From Acidobacteria bacterium 13_1_20CM_3_53_8 (GTDB lineage Bacteria > Acidobacteriota > Blastocatellia > Pyrinomonadales > Pyrinomonadaceae), in NCBI GenBank assembly GCA_001920415.1, contig MNJR01000144.1, positions 61,855 through 125,854 on the forward strand: a stretch of 64,000 nucleotides of DNA, given 5' to 3'. Below the pieces are notes generated by a model. It worked only from the letters and a program-made list of their open reading frames with translations. It was not told the origin of the DNA and did no database searches. This document shows positions 18,288 to 24,075 of this stretch, one piece after another (position 1 is the first letter of the stretch; the number at the start of each line of letters is the position of its first letter). A program made the position numbers and the translations under genes.

Positions 18288-18407
18288 GAAGGTAAAAGTA
18301 AAAAGGTAAAAGGTAAAAGGGATAAGGACGAAAGCAATTTTTAATTTATAATTCACGCCGCAGGCGTGCCTACACTTTTGCCTTTTACCTTTTTACTTTT
18401 ACCTTCT
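18287..18407. repeat. Near-perfect inverted repeat with nested hairpin
   Basis: The left arm 18287-18319 (GGTAAAAGTAAAAAGG core) pairs with 18375-18407 at 32 of 33 positions. The 55-base centre holds a second, perfect hairpin CACGCC-GCA-GGCGTG (18354-18368). The element begins at the last base of the TPR gene stop codon, so it could act as its terminator, and it resembles the other long inverted repeats in this accessory region in design but not in sequence. Confidence 0.75.
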
Positions 18408-18455
18408 TCAAAGGCTGGTGACCAAAAAACTAGCCATTTCGTTAATGGAAAATTA

Positions 18456-18483
18456 TTGACCGGTCACGCTTGAAAGCTGTAAA
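18456..18483 (+). promoter_or_regulatory. Probable sigma70-type promoter of the FecR-like gene
   Basis: TTGACC (18456-18461) and TGTAAA (18478-18483) are separated by 16 bases and lie about 85 bases before the ATG at 18568. The match to TTGACA/TATAAT is good at -35 and moderate at -10. AAGGAG precedes the ATG as ribosome-binding site. Confidence 0.5.
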
Positions 18484-18567
18484 CTCCCCAACGAGTTATT
18501 CTGCTTTTTACAGACATCGGAGTTAGAACCAGAGTCAAACGGCTTTTTACTTTAAGGAGACATAACG

Positions 18568-19221
18568 ATGATGACGCCACGTATGCAGAAAGCCTTAAAA
18601 TCAGTTGCGCTCCTGCTCATTTTCTGTGTTGCGCAATTATATATTCAGGTAAATCTGGCCGCCGGGCCAAGCGCGGCTTCCGGTTCTATACCGATGCCTG
18701 CGCAAGGCGCTGTAGGTAAACTTGTAGTACACGGCAATCAGCCTGTGCTCGTGAACGGGAATGCAGCACACACAGGGGATACCATTTCAGCCGGCGCTAC
18801 ACTTGAGACAGGCGATCAAACCGGCGCGACTATTGACCTAGGGTCGCTCGGATCGGTCGAACTCGCGCCCAACACAAAGGCCGTGCTTGATTACAGCGAC
18901 GGTCAGATTAAGGTCAAAATAATTACCGGCTGCGTAATCGTACACTCGAAGAGGGGTACGTCGGGCGATATATCAACCGATCAAGGAAGCGCTGCCCATA
19001 ATGATTCGTCCAGCGCAGGATTGCTTAATGTTTGCTTGCCGCCGGGAGCGACCAGCCCCGTGGTTAATTCCGCTAATGCGGCTGCCGGTGGTGGAGGGGC
19101 AGCCGGTGGCTCGCACGCGGCATTGATAATAGCAGTTTTATCTGGTGTGACCGGTGCCGTCATCGTTGGCTTTATCGTAGCTAATCACGAGTCTAGCAAT
19201 CCCAGCGGCACCACGCCGTAA
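18568..19221 (+). CDS. FecR-domain-like envelope protein
   Basis: A 217-residue protein with an N-terminal signal or anchor (residues 12-32) and a second hydrophobic helix near the C-terminus (about 183-204) preceded by a glycine-rich stretch. The middle, with GDTISAGATLETGDQTGATID and LGSVELAPNTKAVLDYSDGQIKV, follows the beta-rich FecR pattern in which a ligand or signal is sensed on the periplasmic side. No sigma factor gene is next to it, so the classical FecIR role is unlikely; such proteins in Acidobacteriota are often next to polysaccharide or TPR genes. The CVIVHSKRG and LLNVCLPPG cysteines could form a disulfide. Confidence 0.7.
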   Translation: MMTPRMQKALKSVALLLIFCVAQLYIQVNLAAGPSAASGSIPMPAQGAVGKLVVHGNQPVLVNGNAAHTGDTISAGATLETGDQTGATIDLGSLGSVELAPNTKAVLDYSDGQIKVKIITGCVIVHSKRGTSGDISTDQGSAAHNDSSSAGLLNVCLPPGATSPVVNSANAAAGGGGAAGGSHAALIIAVLSGVTGAVIVGFIVANHESSNPSGTTP

Positions 19222-19274
19222 TCTAACGCCGCGGCCTATCTCTTAAAAGCTTCGCCCGCTTCGCCTTTTTACGA

Positions 19275-20639
19275 TTGAGCGCGCGAAGCTTTTATCTTGC
19301 CTTTAACTTTTCATCTGAATTGAAATCCGTAGAACCGATCGAATCGCGCGCTGGTCTCGACGCCGCTCTTAAAAAGGGCGCAGCCTTACAGAAGGCTTTG
19401 CGTATTCTATGCGGGCTTCTCTTCATTCTGATCTTCTGCGCAGCGATTTGGGCGTCCATTAAGGTTGGATTTTCAAGGCTCTTCTCCTATTACGGCGAAG
19501 GGCAAACTCTGGACCAGCCCCTGCTGCTGGCCGTACAGATGACTCCCGGCGACCCGGAAGCCCATTACTTGCGTGCCAGGGTGTTGGAAGATGCAGGAAA
19601 TCTGTCGGAGGCAATTAAGGAGTTCGAGCAAGCAGTATCGCTTAGACCTAGTGATTATGTTATGTGGCAGGAACTCGGCTTAGCCCATGACAGGGTAAAC
19701 GATGAGCAGGGAGCCGTCTCTGCTCTTACAGAATCGGTTAGGCTTGCCCCCTTTTATTCACAGCCGCGCTGGCAATTAGGTAACATACTTTTTCGCGCAG
19801 GTCGCTACGAAGAAGCTTTTGCAGAGATGCGCAGAGCCGTCATGAATGATTCTATGCTTCTGCCAAATTTTATAGATTTAACGTGGGGTGCTTACCGTGG
19901 CGATACAGTAGCTATGGAACAGGTCATACGTCCCGAGAGGGATGAATGGCGACTGGCGCTTGCAAAATTTTATGCGGCGCATGGTAAGTTCAGCGAAGCG
20001 ACAGGAATGGTTAAAAGCCTTCACGAATTGAGCGCCAGTGACCGACAACTCTTAGTGAGCATGCTTCTGAAAGGGAAACAGTTTCATGCAGCTTACGATG
20101 TCATGAGTGGCGGCGCGTCTGCGGGCAGCCCCGTGCAGATGCCCACGTTTCTAAACGGCGGCTTTGAAGATCGCGTGAGTTTAGAAGAGCAGAGCTTTGG
20201 ATGGCAGATAGCCAGAAACAGTCCGGCGATTGCTATCTCTCAGGATGGAAGCCAGCACCATTCTGGAAGCTATAGCTTGCGCGTTGAGTGGAACGGTGAT
20301 TCGCCTGCGGACACGCCTGCGCTCTCGCAGATTATTTTAACGGAGCCGAATAAGCGCTACGTCATCAAATTCGCAGTGCGCACAGAGAAGATAGTAAGCG
20401 GCGGACTGCCCATAATGGCTGTATCTGATATTACCGGAAACGAAAACCGCGCGCTTGTTCAATCTAAGCCGCTTCCACAGAATACAGAGGGTTGGACTGA
20501 ATATTCTCTGGAGTTCACTACAGGGGCTGCGACAGAGGCAGTGCTTGTAACCCTTCGACGCGAAGCTTGCACCACAGCGCCCTGTCCTGCTTTCGGAAAA
20601 GTCTGGCTGGATGATTTCGAGATTCAGAAGGTTAATTGA
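19275..20639 (+). CDS. Membrane-anchored TPR protein with C-terminal carbohydrate-binding-like domain
   Basis: A 454-residue protein from a TTG start. One membrane helix (about residues 42-63) anchors a periplasmic part. Three or four TPR units follow (DPEAHYLRARVLEDAGNLSE, YVMWQELGLAHDRVNDEQGA, QPRWQLGNILFRAGRYEEAF). The C-terminal 160 residues begin FLNGGFEDRVS and contain GWQIARNSPAIAISQDGSQ, GSYSLRVEWNG and VWLDDFEI, the pattern of CBM4/9-like jelly-roll domains. It may link polysaccharide binding to assembly. The start is uncertain because the gene has no strong ribosome-binding site; the coding sequence itself is clear. Confidence 0.8.
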   Translation: MSARSFYLAFNFSSELKSVEPIESRAGLDAALKKGAALQKALRILCGLLFILIFCAAIWASIKVGFSRLFSYYGEGQTLDQPLLLAVQMTPGDPEAHYLRARVLEDAGNLSEAIKEFEQAVSLRPSDYVMWQELGLAHDRVNDEQGAVSALTESVRLAPFYSQPRWQLGNILFRAGRYEEAFAEMRRAVMNDSMLLPNFIDLTWGAYRGDTVAMEQVIRPERDEWRLALAKFYAAHGKFSEATGMVKSLHELSASDRQLLVSMLLKGKQFHAAYDVMSGGASAGSPVQMPTFLNGGFEDRVSLEEQSFGWQIARNSPAIAISQDGSQHHSGSYSLRVEWNGDSPADTPALSQIILTEPNKRYVIKFAVRTEKIVSGGLPIMAVSDITGNENRALVQSKPLPQNTEGWTEYSLEFTTGAATEAVLVTLRREACTTAPCPAFGKVWLDDFEIQKVN

Positions 20640-21067
20640 CACTGGTTGCCAGTTATTTGAAATCTCTTCGGAGCAATTGACTAGACTTTTTATGGCAACT
20701 TGAGTTAATTAATCTTCTGAATCATCTGTCTGGGAACAAAAAAGCGCGTCGAAGGGTTATTCAGATACGGTGCGGGGCACGGCTGAGGGCAAAAAATTCT
20801 ACAAATATTGCGCGAGAAAGATTGACGCAAACAGTCGCACGTGATAATTTCACGCCTTGCATAAAGGCTAATAAGCAAGTCGCCTTCGGACGGAATATAT
20901 TGGCTCTCGCCGGTCGCGCTTTCTAGAAGAGGCGCGCATGGAACAGCGTCACCACGATCTTAAATTTACTTCGGTTTAATATTGCAGGAAGGTTTACTTC
21001 ATCTGTGAATTTGCCTCGTCTTAAATGGAGAACTACTTGAATTGAGAAGGTTGACCGCCTGGGCTGG
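20640..21067. other. 428-base intergenic region before the HprK-like gene
   Basis: No gene of convincing length is seen. TTGACG (20822-20827) and GATAAT (20843-20848), 15 bases apart, form a possible promoter. A hairpin GCCTT-GCATA-AAGGC (20854-20868) and the palindrome-bearing CGCTTTCTAGAA (20917-20928) follow. The same 12-mer also lies before the WbpM-like gene. A 13-codon frame at 20939 has a fair ribosome-binding site but no further support. Confidence 0.4.
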
Positions 21068-21925
21068 GTGGCAGGATTCTCATTTACATCGTTCGGTCTG
21101 CGCATAGGCGTTCGCTCTAATGATGAAGCTGCGCTTGAGCGCATCATTGAAAATCTTCCGCCGGGGTGGAAGCCTTCAACGGTGCGTAGCGTTGAGCGCC
21201 TATATTCAATCTTAATAGGCAAGGGGGCGAACCGCCCCGGTGTTCGACGGTTCAATCTTCTTTATGAAGATCACATACGGGTGGCACGCACGCTAGACCC
21301 GGACGAGTTGTTTGAATCATTCGAGTCAACCTTGCGGTTGTACGTCGCAGAGTTTGCTAAGCGCAGGTTGTTCATACACGCCGGTGTGGTAGGGTGGCGC
21401 GGGCGAGCCATACTGATTCCGGGACGCAGCTTTTCAGGAAAGACTACGCTCGTTTCTGAACTGCTTCGCGCTGGCGCAACCTACTATTCGGACGAGTACG
21501 CTGTTTTGGACGAGCGCGGGCGCGTTCATCCCTTTCCGAAAAAGCTCTCTATGAGGGAGAGCGGCGATCACAGGCAGAACGATACGCCTGTAGAGGCTTT
21601 CGGCGGGCGGGCTGGCTCCAAGCCGTTGCCGGTTGGACTCGTGATTGCGAGTCAATACAAGGAGGGAGCGCGGTGGCGTCCTGTTGAGTTGACGCCGGGG
21701 CAAGGAGCATTGACACTTCTAGCCAATACGGTGGCTGCGCGGCGTGAACCTGAAAAAGCGATTGCAATTTTGCAGCAAGTAGTGTCAAATGCGCGTGTCC
21801 TTAAGGGAGCGCGTGGCGAAGCTAAAGAGATGGCTCGGTCTGTGTTGGGCCAACTTGACGAGATAAATTCTGTTCCATTCTTCGAGAATGATGGTAAACT
21901 CCCCGTCGAGCTTCGCAGTTCTTAG
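21068..21925 (+). CDS. HPr kinase-like P-loop protein
   Basis: A 285-residue protein from a GTG start. LFIHAGVVGWRGRAILIPG leads into the Walker A loop GRSFSGKTTL (about residues 119-128), then YYSDEYAVLDERGRVHPFP, which matches the C-terminal kinase domain of HPr kinase/phosphorylase but lacks its N-terminal regulatory domain. Stand-alone proteins of this kind occur next to PqqD-domain and nucleotidyltransferase genes, some in lasso-peptide and capsule loci, where one kind phosphorylates a peptide. The gene is 44 bases before the PqqD-knottin fusion, in the same direction. A role in modifying that protein is inference. Confidence 0.82.
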   Translation: MAGFSFTSFGLRIGVRSNDEAALERIIENLPPGWKPSTVRSVERLYSILIGKGANRPGVRRFNLLYEDHIRVARTLDPDELFESFESTLRLYVAEFAKRRLFIHAGVVGWRGRAILIPGRSFSGKTTLVSELLRAGATYYSDEYAVLDERGRVHPFPKKLSMRESGDHRQNDTPVEAFGGRAGSKPLPVGLVIASQYKEGARWRPVELTPGQGALTLLANTVAARREPEKAIAILQQVVSNARVLKGARGEAKEMARSVLGQLDEINSVPFFENDGKLPVELRSS

Positions 21926-21969
21926 GTCGGGAGCCGTTTTCAGTTTAGCAATCTATTATTGGAGGCTAC

Positions 21970-22464
21970 ATGAGAGATACAAATGGACAGCAAACCCCCT
22001 TCGCTCGTAAAGATGGGCTAGTAGTAAAAGAGCTGCCAGACGAGGTTTTGGTCTATGATCTCGAGCGTGATAAAGCACACTGCTTGAATCAAACGGCTGC
22101 CCTCATTTGGAAACACTGCGATGGTCAGACGAGCGTACGGGATATGACCCAGATGCTTGAGACAGAGTTGAAGGCTCCGGTGGATGAGAAGCTAGTTTGG
22201 TTCGCGCTGGATCAGCTCTCGAAAGATAATTTGCTTGAAGAGCGTGTCACGATGCCCGCTGCAATCATTGCCAGCGGCATGAGCAGAAGACAGATGATGC
22301 GCGCGCTTGGCGTTGCAGCCCTGGTAGCCGTTCCAGTTGTGACCTCAATCGTTGCCCCAACTCCGGCTCAGGCCGCGACATGCTTGCCGCCAGGCTCCCC
22401 GTGCACACCACCGGGTACAAATTGTTGCTCTCTGTCGTGCTTACCTACCAACCTGTGCGCTTAA
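21970..22464 (+). CDS. PqqD-domain protein fused to Tat-like signal and six-cysteine knottin-like tail
   Basis: A 164-residue protein in three parts. Residues 14-92 form a PqqD-type winged helix (DEVLVYDLERDKAHCLNQTA, ALIWKHCDGQTSVRDM), the fold of RiPP recognition elements. Residues 104-135 (SRRQMMRALG, then a hydrophobic stretch ending PTPAQA) look like a twin-arginine signal with an AxA cleavage site. The last 29 residues (136-164) carry cysteines at 138, 145, 152, 153, 157 and 163, spaced C-x6-C-x6-CC-x3-C-x5-C, the framework of inhibitor cystine-knot peptides. Cleavage after Ala135 would release a 29-residue disulfide-rich peptide. It is flanked by an HprK-like kinase and a nucleotidyltransferase. 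TTGGAGG precedes the ATG. Function is unknown; the domain split is seen directly. Confidence 0.88.
   Translation: MRDTNGQQTPFARKDGLVVKELPDEVLVYDLERDKAHCLNQTAALIWKHCDGQTSVRDMTQMLETELKAPVDEKLVWFALDQLSKDNLLEERVTMPAAIIASGMSRRQMMRALGVAALVAVPVVTSIVAPTPAQAATCLPPGSPCTPPGTNCCSLSCLPTNLCA
22375..22464 (+). other. Predicted mature knottin-like peptide segment
   Basis: Codons 136-164 of the PqqD-fusion gene plus stop. The segment contains six cysteines in 29 residues and two PPG turns, and no charged residue at all. It follows a predicted signal-peptidase site (AQA). The segment is short for a domain but has the exact C-C-CC-C-C order of knottins. Export and cleavage are predictions from the sequence. 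Confidence 0.5.
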
Positions 22465-22519
22465 TTAGCGCCCAATGTTAGAGCTTGCCTAATCAGGCTC
22501 TAAAGGAGATTCGAGTTGC

Positions 22520-22563
22520 GGTCAGGGTGCCTGTGCGAAATTTGACAGGCACCCCACATGACC
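22520..22563 (+). promoter_or_regulatory. Strong hairpin between the PqqD-fusion and nucleotidyltransferase genes
   Basis: GGTCA-GGGTGCCTGT (22520-22534) pairs with ACAGGCACCC (22545-22554) and, after a 4-base bulge, TGACC (22559-22563). The loop is ten bases. A weaker hairpin TTAGAGC/GCTCTAA sits just upstream (about 22481-22504). No U-run follows, so it could be an mRNA processing or attenuation element rather than a simple terminator. Confidence 0.55.
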
Positions 22564-22606
22564 GTACTCGTTTCCTTCCTCACCAGCAAGGGGCGTGTGA
22601 AGCTGT

Positions 22607-23677
22607 ATGTCGAGAGCTTTTTGCGATTCACCAGGCAGTCTGGTTGCAAAAGCTCTCACAGGCTCATGGCGCACACACCCGCCTTCACTGGAAATCTCAG
22701 AATCCGAATTTGACCGCATAGCACCTCTGCTTTTAGGCTCTGGCGCTGCATCACTAGGGTGGTGGCGTCTCAAGCACTCGACTCTTCGCCCAGCCTCTTA
22801 CCACGATTTTCAGCAAGCTTATCGCTTACTGGCCTTACAGGATTCGGTTCACGAATCTGAAATTAAAAAAATATTTTCACTCCTGCGCGCTTCCGGCATA
22901 GAGCCTCTGTTGGTGAAGGGCTGGGCTATTGCGCGGGCTTATCCTGAAACAGCCCTTCGCCCGTTCGGGGATAAGGACATCTGCGTTCGGCCCGGACAGC
23001 ACTCAACGGCACGGTCTGTCCTTACAAGCCCGGAGGCGAAGGGTCTATGGTTCGATCTTCACGAAGGTTTTGACGAACTGCCGGACAGAACTGTGGAAGA
23101 GCTTTTCGAGCGCTCCCGTCTGGTAAAACTTGGCGATTACGATGTCAGGGTTATGAGCGAGGAGGATCACTTAGCTCTGCTCTCAATCCATTTGCTGAAG
23201 CACGGTGCATGGCGTCCGCTCTGGCTCTGCGACATAGGCGCAGCGCTTGAGACGAGAGCGGAAACTTTCGACTGGGACATCTGTCTGGGCAAACAGAGTC
23301 GCCGCGCAAAATGGATAACGTGCGCAATTGGTTTAGCACGCGAACTCTTGGGCGCTTGCGTTGCTGATGATGAGATTGAAAAGAGATCGCTAGAATTGCC
23401 GCGCTGGCTCATTCCAAATGTATTGAAGCAATGGGAGAGGCCATACGCTATAAATCAGCCACCGATGAGTCATCGCGCTCCTATGGTTAGTTATCTGCGT
23501 CATCCCGGCGGTCTGTTGGCGGATATACGCAATCGCTGGCCTGATCCTATCATCGCCACCATAAGCTTGAGCGGGCCTTTCAATGATCTACCCAGATTTC
23601 CTTTTCAATTTGGAAATTGCATTGCGCGAACTGCCCAGTTTCTGACTAACTTGCCCAAACACATGCGTGGGCAATGA
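22607..23677 (+). CDS. Nucleotidyltransferase-family protein (NTP_transf_5-like)
   Basis: A 356-residue protein. The segment PLLVKGWAIARAYPETALRPFGDKDICVRP (about residues 103-132) holds the KG and DxD (DKD) signature of the uncharacterised nucleotidyltransferase family PF14907, in which the aspartates bind metal. HLALLSIHLLKHGAWRPLWLCDIGA follows in the helical part, as in that family. Such proteins recur beside PqqD-domain and HprK-like genes, including lasso-peptide tailoring loci and capsule loci. A nucleotidyl transfer to a peptide, protein or sugar is a fair guess; the acceptor is unknown. The first possible ATG after an in-frame stop is 22607. Confidence 0.82.
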   Translation: MSRAFCDSPGSLVAKALTGSWRTHPPSLEISESEFDRIAPLLLGSGAASLGWWRLKHSTLRPASYHDFQQAYRLLALQDSVHESEIKKIFSLLRASGIEPLLVKGWAIARAYPETALRPFGDKDICVRPGQHSTARSVLTSPEAKGLWFDLHEGFDELPDRTVEELFERSRLVKLGDYDVRVMSEEDHLALLSIHLLKHGAWRPLWLCDIGAALETRAETFDWDICLGKQSRRAKWITCAIGLARELLGACVADDEIEKRSLELPRWLIPNVLKQWERPYAINQPPMSHRAPMVSYLRHPGGLLADIRNRWPDPIIATISLSGPFNDLPRFPFQFGNCIARTAQFLTNLPKHMRGQ

Positions 23678-24075
23678 CGGTTTCATCACATCATACGTAT
23701 AATGAATCTCTAATTGAATCTACTTTCAAAACCTTAGGCTCGTGAGAGCGCCGCTTTTTCAATTATAACTAGCAGCTCAATAAGATACCCAGACCGATTC
23801 AAATTTGCTAAATTGTGTCTCTGCGCACTTGCGCTTGGGACAGAATATGCTTATAAAGATTAGGTCGAAAGAGTAGTCTGCTGGCCTGCAGTTGCTGGCC
23901 CGGTGCGAGGTTAATGAATCACAAGCGGCCAGCTTGATTATCATCCCTCTATTCCTTGAGCACCGAAATAAGTTGCACCCAGGATTGATTCCCTGTGATG
24001 GAGTTTTAGCAATAGTATTGATGTTCCATCTTCTAACTCGTTTCGGATTCGAGATTAGAAGTGAGGTGATTTGTA
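23678..24075. other. 398-base intergenic region before the C25 peptidase gene
   Basis: A weak terminator-like hairpin GGCTC-GTGA-GAGCGCC followed by GCTTTTTC (23737-23760) may end the nucleotidyltransferase transcript. Farther on, GCTGGCC (23894-23900) and GGCCAGC (23927-23933) can pair in the leader of the peptidase gene. A 71-codon frame at 23892 overlaps the next gene and has no features of a real protein. Confidence 0.4.

Noticed and set aside
20939..20980. 13-codon frame with AGAGG site upstream of the HprK-like gene
   Set aside because: It codes for MEQRHHDLKFTSV without runs of regulatory codons or hairpins for attenuation; too short to support.
22485..22721. 78-codon frame between the PqqD fusion and the nucleotidyltransferase
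   Set aside because: It runs through the strong hairpin and into the nucleotidyltransferase in another frame, with no domain pattern.
652..23677. Classical lasso-peptide cluster
   Set aside because: PqqD-, asparagine synthetase-, HprK- and nucleotidyltransferase-type genes are present, but there is no transglutaminase-like B2 protease and the asparagine synthetases sit within a polysaccharide gene run.
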